Positions 27,349-36,202 of a stretch of DNA of 64,000 nucleotides are shown here, one piece after another. This DNA is from Afifella pfennigii DSM 17143 (GTDB taxonomy: Bacteria > Pseudomonadota > Alphaproteobacteria > Rhizobiales > Afifellaceae). The translations under genes were made by a program, and so were the position numbers. The DNA lies in NCBI RefSeq assembly GCF_000688515.1, contig NZ_JHZK01000012.1, positions 1 through 64,000 on the forward strand. The letters run 5' to 3'. The notes under the pieces are model-generated. The model saw only the letters and a list, made by a program, of their open reading frames with translations. It was not told the DNA's origin and did no database searches. Each line of letters begins with the position of its first letter. Positions within the stretch are counted from its first letter, which is position 1.

Positions 27349-28938
27349 ATGCAAAAGCCCCGCGTTCTCATTTCCGACGCTCTTTCCGACACGGCGGTGA
27401 ATATCTTCGCCGACCGCGGCCTGGAGGTCGATTTCCAACCCCAGCTCGGCAAGGACAAGGAGGCGCTTCTCGCCGCCATCGGCGACTATGACGGCCTTGC
27501 CATCCGCTCCGCCACCAAGGTGACGGCAAAGCTCCTGGAGGCCGCGCACAAGCTGAAAGTGATCGGGCGTGCCGGCATCGGCGTCGACAATATCGACCTG
27601 CCGGCGGCCACGGCCAAGGGCATCATCGTCATGAACACGCCCTTCGGCAATTCCATCACCACGGCCGAGCACGCCATCGCGCTGCTGTTCGCCTGTGCCC
27701 GCCAAATCCCGGCGGCCGACGCCTCCACCCAGGCCGGCAAATGGGAGAAGTCGAAATTCATGGGCGTGGAGATCACCGGTAAGACGCTCGGCGTCATCGG
27801 CTGCGGCAATATCGGCTCGGTGGTGGCGCGGCGGGCGATCGGGCTTTCCATGAGGGTGGTGGCCTACGACCCGTTCCTGTCGCCTGAACATGCCGCCGAT
27901 CTCGGCGTGGAGAAGGTGGAGCTCGACGAGCTCTTGCGCCGTGCCGACTTCATCACCCTGCACACCCCTTTGACCGACAGGACGCGCAACATCATCGACG
28001 CGGCGGCCATCGCCAAGATGCGCCATGGCGTGCGCATCGTGAACTGCGCCCGCGGCGGGCTCGTCGAGGAGGCGGCGCTGCGCGAGGCCCTGGAGGCCGG
28101 CAAGGTCGCGGCGGCCGGCATCGACGTCTTCTCTGAGGAGCCGGCGACGAGCAACGTGCTCTTCGGCGCGCCCAACATCGTCTGCACGCCGCATCTGGGG
28201 GCCTCCACCTCCGAGGCGCAGGAGAATGTCGCCCTGCAGGTCGCCGAGCAGATGGCCGACTATCTGACCACCGGCGCCGTCACCAACGCCCTCAACATGC
28301 CGTCGATCTCGGCGGAGGAGGCGCCTCGGCTGACGCCGTTCGTCAAACTCGCCGAGCAGCTCGGCTCCTTTGCGGGGCAGCTGACGGAGACCGGCGTCAG
28401 CAAAGTCAGGATCGAATACGAGGGCCTTGTCGCCGACATGAACACCAAAGCGATGACGGCGGCGGCGCTGACCGGCTTCCTGCGCCCGCTCCTGCAGACC
28501 GTCAACATGGTCTCCGCCCCGGCGGCGGCGAAGGAGCGCGGCATCCAGGTGGAGGAGGTGCGGCGCGAGCAGCGCGGCGCCTACGAGACTTACATCCGGT
28601 TCACCGTGCATACGGAGAAGCAGGAGCGCTCCGTCGCCGGCACCGTCTTCGCCGACGGCAAGCCTCGCATCATCCAGATCAAGGGCATCAACATGGAGGC
28701 GGAGCTTTCGGAGCTGATGCTCTACATCACCAACTTCGACAAGCCCGGCTTCATCGGCCGCATCGGCACGCTGCTCGGCGAGAACGGCGTCAATATCGCC
28801 CGCATGCAGTTCGGCCGCGACTACGAGGGCGGCAACGCCATCGCGCTCGTCTCCATCGATCAGCCGGTTTCGGGCGAGCTGATGGGGGCGATCAACCGCA
28901 TCGAGAACGTGCAGCAGGTGAAGCCGTTGACGTTCTGA
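27349..28938 (+). CDS. serA: D-3-phosphoglycerate dehydrogenase SerA
   Basis: The 529-residue enzyme has the D-isomer 2-hydroxyacid dehydrogenase fold: GRAGIGVDNIDLPAAT, NAD-binding GVIGCGNIG near residue 148, catalytic Arg in NCARGGLVEE and His in CTPHLGAST. An intervening ASB domain and a C-terminal ACT domain (~456-529, beginning LMLYITNFDKPGFIG) allow serine feedback. ATG 27349 with AAGGA about seven bases upstream is the start; an in-frame ATG at 27280 would add 23 unconserved residues. First committed step of serine synthesis. Confidence 0.95.
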   Translation: MQKPRVLISDALSDTAVNIFADRGLEVDFQPQLGKDKEALLAAIGDYDGLAIRSATKVTAKLLEAAHKLKVIGRAGIGVDNIDLPAATAKGIIVMNTPFGNSITTAEHAIALLFACARQIPAADASTQAGKWEKSKFMGVEITGKTLGVIGCGNIGSVVARRAIGLSMRVVAYDPFLSPEHAADLGVEKVELDELLRRADFITLHTPLTDRTRNIIDAAAIAKMRHGVRIVNCARGGLVEEAALREALEAGKVAAAGIDVFSEEPATSNVLFGAPNIVCTPHLGASTSEAQENVALQVAEQMADYLTTGAVTNALNMPSISAEEAPRLTPFVKLAEQLGSFAGQLTETGVSKVRIEYEGLVADMNTKAMTAAALTGFLRPLLQTVNMVSAPAAAKERGIQVEEVRREQRGAYETYIRFTVHTEKQERSVAGTVFADGKPRIIQIKGINMEAELSELMLYITNFDKPGFIGRIGTLLGENGVNIARMQFGRDYEGGNAIALVSIDQPVSGELMGAINRIENVQQVKPLTF

Positions 28939-29244
28939 GGCGCCGGCAGAGAAGAAACCGGGCGGGGCGCGGCCCCGCCCGCCGCTTTCTGCGCCCAAGC
29001 CTGCGGCTATCTCCATCATCCAGTTGCGCTGGAAAGCCGGGCAGCCAGCTTGCGACAGGCCGGCAAAGCTGCTGCGACAGACTGCCCGCCCCAATGCTCC
29101 GCCGCGGCGCGAAGACGAACCGACCTCGAAGGCAGCCTCCGCGGGACAAGGTGTCGTGACCGAACCAACGGTTGACGGCGGGGGGCAAATGAGGGCACTC
29201 GCTCTTCGGTTTTCTCAAGCGCCTTCCAGAAAGGCTTTCTCAAC
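28939..29244 (+). terminator. serA-purA intergenic region with GC-rich terminator hairpin at 28960-28980
   Basis: GGGCGGGGC (28960-28968) pairs perfectly with GCCCCGCCC (28972-28980) around a three-base loop, 21 bases after serA; a short CTTTC follows, so termination is likely. The remaining ~260 bases up to purA hold no convincing gene, only short open frames without ribosome-binding sites. The purA promoter should be here but no strong -35/-10 pair is evident. Confidence 0.6.
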
Positions 29245-30540
29245 ATGGCGAATGTGGTGGTCGTCGGCTCGCAATGGGGCGACGAGGGCAAGGGCAAGAT
29301 CGTCGACTGGCTGTCGGAGCGCGCCGATGTGGTGGTGCGTTTCCAGGGCGGGCACAATGCCGGGCACACGCTCGTCATCGACGGCGTCTCCTACAAGCTG
29401 AGCCTGCTTCCCTCGGGCGTGGTGCGCGCCGGCAAGCTCGCCATCATCGGCAATGGCGTGGTGCTCGACCCGCACGCGCTGATTGCCGAAATCGACCGGC
29501 TGGCCGAGCAGGGCGTGAAGGTGACGCCCGATAGCCTCAGGATCGCCGACAACGCGGCGCTGATCTTGTCGCTGCACCGGCGTCTCGACGGGCTGCGCGA
29601 GAACGCCGCCGCGCCCGGCGCCAAGATCGGCACGACACAGCGCGGTATCGGCCCGGCCTACGAGGACAAGGTGGGACGGCGGGCCATCCGGGTGATGGAT
29701 CTGGCCGAATGGGAGACGCTGCCCGGCAAGATCGACCGGCTCCTGGTGCACCACAACGCGCTCCTGAAGGGCCTCGGCGAGAAGGAAGTGACGCCGGAGG
29801 AAATACTCGCCGAGCTGGAGGACGTCCGCGAGCGGGTGGTTCCCTATTGCGATACGGTCTGGGCGCTCCTGGAGAAGCGCCGACGGGCCGGGGATCGTAT
29901 TCTCTTCGAAGGCGCGCAGGGCGCGCTCCTCGACATCGATCACGGCACCTATCCCTATGTGACCTCTTCCAACACGGTGGCAGGGCAGGCGGCGACCGGC
30001 TCCGGCCTCGGGCCCTCGGCCATCGACTACGTGCTCGGCATCACCAAGGCCTATACGACGCGCGTCGGCGAGGGGCCGTTTCCGACGGAGGACGACGGCG
30101 AGGTCGGCAATTTCCTCGGCGAGCGCGGGCGCGAATTCGGCACGGTGACGGGCCGCAAGCGGCGTTGCGGCTGGTTCGATGCGGCGCTGGTGCGCCAGAC
30201 GGTGAAGGTCTCCGGCATCAACGGCATCGCCCTGACGAAGCTCGACGTCCTCGACGGGCTGAAGGAAATCAAGGTGTGCGTCGGCTACGAGCTCGACGGC
30301 GAGCGGCTCTCCTTCCTGCCGGCGGGCGCGGCGGCGCAGACGCGGCTTACACCTGTCTATGAGACGATGCCCGGCTGGGCCGGCTCCACCGCGGGAGCGC
30401 GCAGCTGGGCCGAGCTGCCGGCGGAGGCGGTCAAATATGTGCGCCGCATCGAGGAACTCATCGAAGCGCCGGTCGCGATGCTATCGACGAGCCCAGAACG
30501 TGTCGATACCATCCTTGTCCGTGACCCATTTCAGGACTAA
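29245..30540 (+). CDS. purA: Adenylosuccinate synthetase PurA
   Basis: The 431-residue enzyme begins [20 protein letters not shown], containing the GTP-binding loop and catalytic Asp, and has the switch region GGHNAGHT, the IMP-site [13 protein letters not shown] and the C-terminal [13 protein letters not shown]. It joins IMP and aspartate, with GTP, in AMP synthesis. Single gene; the next gene begins 42 bases after its stop and may be cotranscribed. Confidence 0.97.
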   Translation: MANVVVVGSQWGDEGKGKIVDWLSERADVVVRFQGGHNAGHTLVIDGVSYKLSLLPSGVVRAGKLAIIGNGVVLDPHALIAEIDRLAEQGVKVTPDSLRIADNAALILSLHRRLDGLRENAAAPGAKIGTTQRGIGPAYEDKVGRRAIRVMDLAEWETLPGKIDRLLVHHNALLKGLGEKEVTPEEILAELEDVRERVVPYCDTVWALLEKRRRAGDRILFEGAQGALLDIDHGTYPYVTSSNTVAGQAATGSGLGPSAIDYVLGITKAYTTRVGEGPFPTEDDGEVGNFLGERGREFGTVTGRKRRCGWFDAALVRQTVKVSGINGIALTKLDVLDGLKEIKVCVGYELDGERLSFLPAGAAAQTRLTPVYETMPGWAGSTAGARSWAELPAEAVKYVRRIEELIEAPVAMLSTSPERVDTILVRDPFQD

Positions 30541-30582
30541 GCCTTGCCCTTGAGGTCAAGGCCACGTCATTCTTCGAGCCCT

Positions 30583-32289
30583 ATGCCCGATTACGTCGCG
30601 ATTCTTAGACGCTCTATCGCCAGCCTGCCCGAGGACGGGCCGGAGATCCGGCAGGCCGTCTACGAGCGGGCGCGCTCCGCGCTCGCCCGCCAGCTCACCT
30701 CCGTGGAGCCGCCACTGCCGGCGGATGAGATCGAGGCGCATCACCAGGCGCTGGAAGAGGCGATCGAGACGGTCGAGACCGAATTCCTCGCCCAGGAGCC
30801 GGAGGCAAAGCCACAGGAGGAGCCACCCGCGGAGGCGGCCAAACCGGCCGCCGCCGAAGCCGAGGCGACGAAGAAAGCGGAGAAAAAGCCGGCGGTGGCG
30901 GGCGAGAGCGCCGGCGAGAAAAGGACAGAGGCCGGCAAGGCGAAAGACGCCAAGCCCTCCGAAGCGGAACCCACCGAAGGCAAAGCTTCCGACGCGAAGT
31001 CTGGCGATGGGAAGGCTGGCGACGCCAAAACCGGGGCGGCGGCCGCGGCCGGCGGGGCGATAGCGGGCGGCGCAGCCGACATGTCATCCAGAGGCCACGA
31101 GGCGCGCGAGCGCCTCGGCAAGGCTTCGGCCGGCAAGGCTCCGGCAGACAAAACCTCAACGGACAAGGGCGCCTCAACGAATAAGGGCGCGGCGGACAAG
31201 AGCTCGGCGGGCAAGAGCTCGGCTGAAAAGCCGGGAGCGGTTTCGGGTGCGGGCAAGACAGACAAGCCGAAAGGCCCGCCTCCGCCGCCCATCGGCGAGG
31301 AGCCCCCGCCCTATCCCTCGGAGAAGGTGGAGACCTCGCGCGCCCCGACGATGGTGGCGCTCGTCCTCATCTTGTTGATCGTCGCCGGCGTCGGCGCGGT
31401 GGTCTACTCGCAATGGGAGACGATCGTCACCGCCTATCACGACATCACCGCGCCGCGGAGCGGGGAGGGCGAGGAAGGGGAGGCGGACATGTCCGCGCCC
31501 GCTGACGAGACGGAAATGGCGGGCCGGGAAAGCCCGGCGGGGGAAACCGCCGACGAGGCGCCCGCCTCGCCGCTGACCGGCCAGGTGGAACCCGACCGGG
31601 TGGAAGGCAAGGACGAGGACCGGCTGCTTTCCGCCCCGCCGACGTTGCCCTCCACGCCGCAGATCAGCGAGGAGCCGGCAGGGGAAGCGCCCGCGGGCAC
31701 GCCGGGATCGGAGCTCGCCAGTCCGGCGGGGCCGGAAGCGCAGTCGGAGGACCAGACGCCACCGCTGGTGGGGCAGCGGGCGATCTTCTACGAGCAGGGC
31801 GCCGACGGCGCCGCCGGCCAGGCGATCACCGGCGCCGTGGCCTGGGAGGATGTGGAGCGCGACGATGGCACGCCGGCCATCCAGGCGAGCATCGATATCC
31901 CCGAGCGCAGCGCCGTTGTGACGATCACCATCTACAAGAACAACGACGTCGCCCTACCGGCGAGCCATCTCATCGAGATCGGCTTTTCCGGCGGATTGGT
32001 CGAGGATACGCGCGTGGAGCGTGTTCCCGCCCTGGTCTTGAAGCCGAACGAGCAGGCGCGCGGCCAGCCGCTTGCCGGGGCGGCCGTCAACGTCACGGAG
32101 GCGCTCTTCTGGATCGCGCTTGCCGATACGCAGGAGCAGGTGGAGCGCAATCTGGAGCTTCTGAGAAGCGGCTCCTGGTTCGACCTGCCGATCCTCTTCG
32201 CCAGCGGCCAGCGGGCGCTGATCACCTTCGAGAAGGGCATTCCCGGCGACAAGGTGTTCGAGAACGTCATGCAGAAATGGGGCTCCTAG
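30583..32289 (+). CDS. Large single-pass membrane protein with low-complexity linker, unknown function
   Basis: About 568 residues. An N-terminal helical domain (1-65, MPDYVAILRRSIASLPEDGP) resembles proteins found beside purA in other Hyphomicrobiales. A long Ala/Lys/Glu/Ser linker (~70-245) contains degenerate DKSSAGKSSAEK-like repeats and ends in PPPPP. One membrane helix (~257-279, MVALVLILLIVAGVGAVVYS) follows, then an acidic region and a folded C-terminal domain (~390-568, starting GQRAIFYEQG). The N-terminus is probably cytoplasmic and the C-terminal domain periplasmic. I know of no function. Start at ATG 30583; 13 upstream in-frame codons look unconserved. Confidence 0.75.
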   Translation: MPDYVAILRRSIASLPEDGPEIRQAVYERARSALARQLTSVEPPLPADEIEAHHQALEEAIETVETEFLAQEPEAKPQEEPPAEAAKPAAAEAEATKKAEKKPAVAGESAGEKRTEAGKAKDAKPSEAEPTEGKASDAKSGDGKAGDAKTGAAAAAGGAIAGGAADMSSRGHEARERLGKASAGKAPADKTSTDKGASTNKGAADKSSAGKSSAEKPGAVSGAGKTDKPKGPPPPPIGEEPPPYPSEKVETSRAPTMVALVLILLIVAGVGAVVYSQWETIVTAYHDITAPRSGEGEEGEADMSAPADETEMAGRESPAGETADEAPASPLTGQVEPDRVEGKDEDRLLSAPPTLPSTPQISEEPAGEAPAGTPGSELASPAGPEAQSEDQTPPLVGQRAIFYEQGADGAAGQAITGAVAWEDVERDDGTPAIQASIDIPERSAVVTITIYKNNDVALPASHLIEIGFSGGLVEDTRVERVPALVLKPNEQARGQPLAGAAVNVTEALFWIALADTQEQVERNLELLRSGSWFDLPILFASGQRALITFEKGIPGDKVFENVMQKWGS

Positions 32290-32298
32290 GAGCCCCAT
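32277..32298. terminator. Perfect palindrome at a convergent gene end
   Basis: ATGGGGCTCCTAGGAGCCCCAT is a perfect 22-bp inverted repeat whose centre contains the stop codon of the plus-strand gene. It lies between convergent transcription units and could act in both directions, although T-runs are missing. Confidence 0.5.
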
Positions 32299-32320
32299 TC
32301 CGGTTCGCGGCGTAGCTCCC

Positions 32321-33259
32321 TCAGTTCAGCGCCGGGGCGTAGGCGGAAAGCTCCGGCAGCTCCTCAACCAGACCCTGCTCCTTCATGAAGTCGGCGAAGC
32401 GCCGGTAGCGCAGCGTGTCGAGCGCCGCCGGGCTCTTGGCAAAGCGCGGCAGGGTGTCGACGAAGGCACGGCGGTTGAGCTCGTCGTCGAGGTCCGGATG
32501 GGCCTTCAGGAAGAGCCGCAGCGCTTCGTCGGGATGGTTGGTGAGATAGAGCGTGGCCTTCTCCACCGCCGCCAGGAAGCGCCGCAGGCGCTCGTCGGCG
32601 AGCTTGTCGGCATGGGCGAGGTAGATGAGCTCGTCATAGGCCGGCACGCCATGCTCCTCCGGATAGAAGGCAAGGCCTGGCCGTCCCTCGATGTCGAGCT
32701 GATTGAGCTCGAAATTGCGGAAGGAGCCGATGACCGCGTCGACGCGGCCGGCAAGCAGCGCCGGCGACAAGGCGAAATTGACGTTGACCAGCTTCACGTC
32801 GTCAAGGCTGAGGCCGGCATCGGCGAGCATCATCTTCAACAGCGCGTCCTCAAAGCCGCCGACGGAAAAGCCGACCGTCTTGCCTTCAAGGTCGGCGAGC
32901 GAGGTGATCTCGCCGTCCTTGAGGGCCACCAGCGAGTTGAGCGGCGTTGCCACCAGCGTGCCGAAGCGGGCGAGGGGAAGACCCTCGGCGACCTGCAGAT
33001 AAAGGTTCGGCTGGTAGGAGATGGCGATATCGGCCTCGCCGGCGGCGACGAGGCGGGGCGGGGCGCTCGGATCGGCCGGCGGGATGATTTCCACCTCAAG
33101 GCCTTCCTCGGCGAAATAGCCCTTCTCCTCGGCAATGACGAGGGGGGCGTGATCTGGATTGACGAACCAGTCGAGAAGGACGGTGAGGCGCTCGGCAGCG
33201 GCGGCCGGGCTCGCCAGGAGCAGAAGCGAGAGAAGACAAGCGAAGAAACGGGCGGTCAT
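32321..33259 (-). CDS. thiY: Substrate-binding protein of a thiamine-precursor ABC transporter (ThiY/NMT1 family)
   Basis: A 312-residue periplasmic protein. The signal peptide (MTARFFACLLSLLLLASPAAAA) is followed by LTVLLDWFVNPDHAPLVIA, the hallmark of ThiY/Thi5-type pyrimidine-binding proteins, and a Type II binding fold (GEADIAISYQPNLYLQ, GFSVGGFEDALL). Related ThiY proteins bind formylaminopyrimidine precursors of the HMP moiety of thiamine. It is second in a unit led by a TPP riboswitch, which fixes its pathway. No ATPase gene follows. Confidence 0.88.
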   Translation of the reverse strand: MTARFFACLLSLLLLASPAAAAERLTVLLDWFVNPDHAPLVIAEEKGYFAEEGLEVEIIPPADPSAPPRLVAAGEADIAISYQPNLYLQVAEGLPLARFGTLVATPLNSLVALKDGEITSLADLEGKTVGFSVGGFEDALLKMMLADAGLSLDDVKLVNVNFALSPALLAGRVDAVIGSFRNFELNQLDIEGRPGLAFYPEEHGVPAYDELIYLAHADKLADERLRRFLAAVEKATLYLTNHPDEALRLFLKAHPDLDDELNRRAFVDTLPRFAKSPAALDTLRYRRFADFMKEQGLVEELPELSAYAPALN

Positions 33260-33289
33260 GGGGTTCCTTTCTTAAAGGGGGGATCGGGA

Positions 33290-34072
33290 TCAGGCGGAGC
33301 GCGTCTCGCCCGGTACCCAGGCGATCAGGCGGGCCAGCAGTAGATCGACGGCAAGGCGCAAGAAGATCGCCATCGCCGCCAAAAGGAAGAGGGCGACGAA
33401 GACCTTGTCGGTCTGCATGCGGGCATTGGCCTGCAGCATGACGAAGCCGAGGCCGGCGGAGGCGCCGACCCATTCGCCGACGACAGCGCCGATGGGGGCG
33501 ACGGAGACGGCCACACGCAGACCGGAGGCAAGCGAGGGCAGGGCGGCGGGAATGCGGATCAGCCGGAAGGTGGCGGCGCGCGAGGCGCGGTTGAGGCGGG
33601 CGAGGTCGAGGAGGCCGGGATCGGTGCGTTTCAACCCGTCGGCGAAGGAGGTGGCGACCGGGAAGTAGATGATAAGCCCGGCCATGACGACCTTGGAGGC
33701 GATGCCGAACCCGAACCAGATGACCAAAAGCGGTGCGATGGCGAAGACCGGCAGCGCCTGGCTGGCCGCCAGGAGCGGCATGGCAAGACGCTCCAGCGTC
33801 GGCGAGGCGACGACGAGGATGGCGGTGGCGGCGCCGAAGGCGGTGCCGACGGCAAGGCCGACGATGATCTCGGCGAGGGTGACGCCGGCTTCGGAGAGGT
33901 AGTAGGCCGGCATCGCCAGGAAGGCGGAGAGGAGCGCGCTCGGCGCGGGCAGGATATAGGCTGGCACGCCGCTCGCCCGCACCAGGGCCTCCCACACAAA
34001 GAGCGAGAAGAGAAGGAGAAGAAGGCGCAAGCCGAAGATGCCCAGCACGAAGCCCTTTCTGGCATGGACCAT
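33290..34072 (-). CDS. thiX: ABC transporter permease for thiamine precursor (ThiX)
   Basis: A 260-residue permease of the BPD_transp_1 family with about six membrane helices and an EAA-type loop (LKRTDPGLLDLARLNRASR then FRLIRIPAALPSLASGLR). It forms the channel for the ThiY-bound pyrimidine. It starts about 21 bases behind the TPP riboswitch, so TPP probably blocks its translation start directly. The gene for the binding protein follows after 30 bases. Confidence 0.85.
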   Translation of the reverse strand: MVHARKGFVLGIFGLRLLLLLFSLFVWEALVRASGVPAYILPAPSALLSAFLAMPAYYLSEAGVTLAEIIVGLAVGTAFGAATAILVVASPTLERLAMPLLAASQALPVFAIAPLLVIWFGFGIASKVVMAGLIIYFPVATSFADGLKRTDPGLLDLARLNRASRAATFRLIRIPAALPSLASGLRVAVSVAPIGAVVGEWVGASAGLGFVMLQANARMQTDKVFVALFLLAAMAIFLRLAVDLLLARLIAWVPGETRSA

Positions 34073-34093
34073 GCGGTGCTGGAGAGACGGCCC

Positions 34094-34181
34094 GTCCCTT
34101 CGCCGGCATGACCCGGATCAGGTTCAAAGGGTTCGGCCGAGGTCACGGCCATCTCAGCGCGAACATTCGCGCACCCCTCGG
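34094..34181 (-). promoter_or_regulatory. TPP riboswitch (THI element)
   Basis: Read on the minus strand the region has the conserved core: GAGGGGTGC at the 5' side, CTGAGATGGCC, then ACCCTTTGAACCTGATCCGG and GTCATGCCGGCGAAGGGA. These are the pyrimidine- and pyrophosphate-sensing helices of the TPP aptamer. It lies just before thiX and should repress thiXY when thiamine pyrophosphate is abundant. Confidence 0.95.
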
Positions 34182-34280
34182 ATAGGCCCGTTGTAGCGCG
34201 AGAAAAGGGGGCTTGGAAAGGGCGTTCGGCGCATGGGTGCCGGACGGGTGACAAGCTGGCGCAAGACCGCTAGAGGCGAA

Positions 34281-35222
34281 ATGATGTCCGTCCTGGCCGC
34301 GCCTTTCCGCTGGATCTTCAATCAGCCCTATCTGCTCCTGACGCTGGCGCCGCTTTTCTGGGCCGGCAACGCGGTGGTCGGCCGCGCGGTGGTGGAGGCC
34401 TTCCCGCCGGTGCTCCTGGCGCAGTTTCGCTGGATCGGCGCGGCGCTCCTCATCCTGCCCTTCGCCTGGCGCTACATCCGGGCCGACTTACCGGTCATCC
34501 GCCGGCATTTCTGGCCGCTGACGCTCCTGACCCTGAGCGGCATCACCGTCTTCAACACGCTGCTCTACACCGCGCTCGCCTATACGACGGCGCTTAACGT
34601 GGTGCTCTTGCAGGCGGCGATCCCGCTGGCCATCGCGCTCATCGTCTTCTTCCTCTACCGCGAGCGGCTGACCGGGGGGCAGCTCGCCGGCATCCTCGTC
34701 TCGCTCTTCGGCGTGGCCACCATCGTCTCGGGCGGCGATTGGCGCGTGCTGGCGGAGCTGGAGCTCAATCCGGGCGATGCCATCATGCTCTTCGCCGTCT
34801 TCGTCTACGGCCTTTACTCCTCGCTCCTGAAGCGCCGGCCGGCGCTGCACTGGCTGAGCTTTCTCGGCGTCACCGTCACTTGGGGGGCGATTCTCCTCCT
34901 GCCGGCGACGGCCTTCAGCCTGGCGCGCGGGGCGGAGGTGACGATAAGCGCCGGCACCTTACTCGCCGGCATCTACGTCATCCTGTTTCCCTCCGTCTTG
35001 TCCTATATCTGCTTCAACCGCGGCGTCGATCTCGTCGGCCCGAACCGGGCGGGGCCCTTCTTCCACCTGGTGCCGCTCTTCGGGGCGTTGATGTCGGTCG
35101 TGCTTCTCGGCGAGCCCTTCACGCTCGCCCATGCGGTCGGTGCCACCTGCATCCTCGGCGGCGTTTTCGTCGCCAGCCGCAGACGCAGGAATCGGGTGGA
35201 GCCGCCCGAGATGACGCCTTAA
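34281..35222 (+). CDS. DMT-superfamily transporter with two EamA domains
   Basis: A 313-residue protein with ten predicted membrane helices in two EamA repeats (~14-146 and ~160-295). Typical features are LAPLFWAGNAVVGRAVVEAFPP and the second-repeat end GPNRAGPFFHLVPLFGALMSV. Such proteins export metabolites or amino acids; the substrate is unknown. Start at ATG 34281 with AGAGGCGA before it; an ATG at 34233 would add 16 polar residues. Followed closely by another transporter of the same family. Confidence 0.85.
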   Translation: MMSVLAAPFRWIFNQPYLLLTLAPLFWAGNAVVGRAVVEAFPPVLLAQFRWIGAALLILPFAWRYIRADLPVIRRHFWPLTLLTLSGITVFNTLLYTALAYTTALNVVLLQAAIPLAIALIVFFLYRERLTGGQLAGILVSLFGVATIVSGGDWRVLAELELNPGDAIMLFAVFVYGLYSSLLKRRPALHWLSFLGVTVTWGAILLLPATAFSLARGAEVTISAGTLLAGIYVILFPSVLSYICFNRGVDLVGPNRAGPFFHLVPLFGALMSVVLLGEPFTLAHAVGATCILGGVFVASRRRRNRVEPPEMTP

Positions 35223-35231
35223 TCCGCGCCA

Positions 35232-36191
35232 ATGACCACCGGGACCATACCACCTGGCCGCCAGAGCGCGGCAGCGCTCTCCCTCGACCTTCAGAGCTGT
35301 GCACTGCTCATCCTCCTGTCGCTGCTATGGGGCGGCTCGTTCCTGTTCATGCGCGTCGCGGGCGAGGAGATCCCGGTCCTCACGCTGGTTTTCCTGCGCG
35401 TGGCGCTGGCGGCGCTGGCCCTGCATGCGGTGATCATCGCCAGCGGGCGGCGCTATCCGGCGAGCGGGCGGATCTACGGGCGGGCGCTCGTCATGGGCGT
35501 CGTCAACAACGCCATCCCCTTCACCCTCATCGTCTTCGCCACGGTGCGCATCGGAGCCGGGGCCGCGGCCATCCTCAACGCCATGACGCCGATCTTCACG
35601 GTGCTTCTGGCCCATCTTCTGACCGCCGACGAGAAGATGAACGCGCGCAAGATGACGGGGGTTCTTCTCGGCTTCGCCGGCGTTGCGGTGATGATCGGCC
35701 TGCCGGCGCTGCAGGGCCTTTCGCGCGAGCTTATCGCCGCGCTCGCCATGCTGGGGGCGACGACCGCCTACGGGCTTTCGGCCGTCATCGGAAAGGGCTT
35801 CCGCGAGGTCGATCCGGTCGTCGCCTCGGCGCTGCAGCTGACCGCCTCCAGCCTCATCATGGCGCCCATCGCTTTCGCCGTGGACGCGCCGCTTTCCCTG
35901 CCCATGCCGAGCTGGCCGGCCATTTTCTCAACCCTCGCCTTCGCGCTGTTTTCCACGGCGCTCGCCTATGTGCTGTTCTTCCGCATCCTGGCGCGGGCCG
36001 GCGGCACCAACGTGGCGCTGGTGACGCTGCTCGTGCCGGTCAGCGCGGTGGCACTCGGCGCCTTCTTCCTCGGCGAGCGGTTCGGGCTCGGCGAAATCGC
36101 CGGCATGGCGCTCATCGGCGCCGGGCTTCTGGCGATGGACGGGCGGGTGCTGGCAGCGCTGGCGCGCCGCAGCGGGCGGCCGGGAACGTGA
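35232..36191 (+). CDS. Second DMT-superfamily transporter (EamA)
   Basis: A 319-residue protein with ten membrane helices in two EamA repeats: LLSLLWGGSFLFMRVAGEEIP in the first and GTNVALVTLLVPVSAVALGAFFLGE in the second. It starts nine bases after the preceding transporter gene, probably in one transcript. The two are clearly different in sequence, so this is not a recent tandem duplication. Substrate unknown. Confidence 0.85.
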   Translation: MTTGTIPPGRQSAAALSLDLQSCALLILLSLLWGGSFLFMRVAGEEIPVLTLVFLRVALAALALHAVIIASGRRYPASGRIYGRALVMGVVNNAIPFTLIVFATVRIGAGAAAILNAMTPIFTVLLAHLLTADEKMNARKMTGVLLGFAGVAVMIGLPALQGLSRELIAALAMLGATTAYGLSAVIGKGFREVDPVVASALQLTASSLIMAPIAFAVDAPLSLPMPSWPAIFSTLAFALFSTALAYVLFFRILARAGGTNVALVTLLVPVSAVALGAFFLGERFGLGEIAGMALIGAGLLAMDGRVLAALARRSGRPGT

Positions 36192-36202
36192 GGGACTGAG
36201 GC

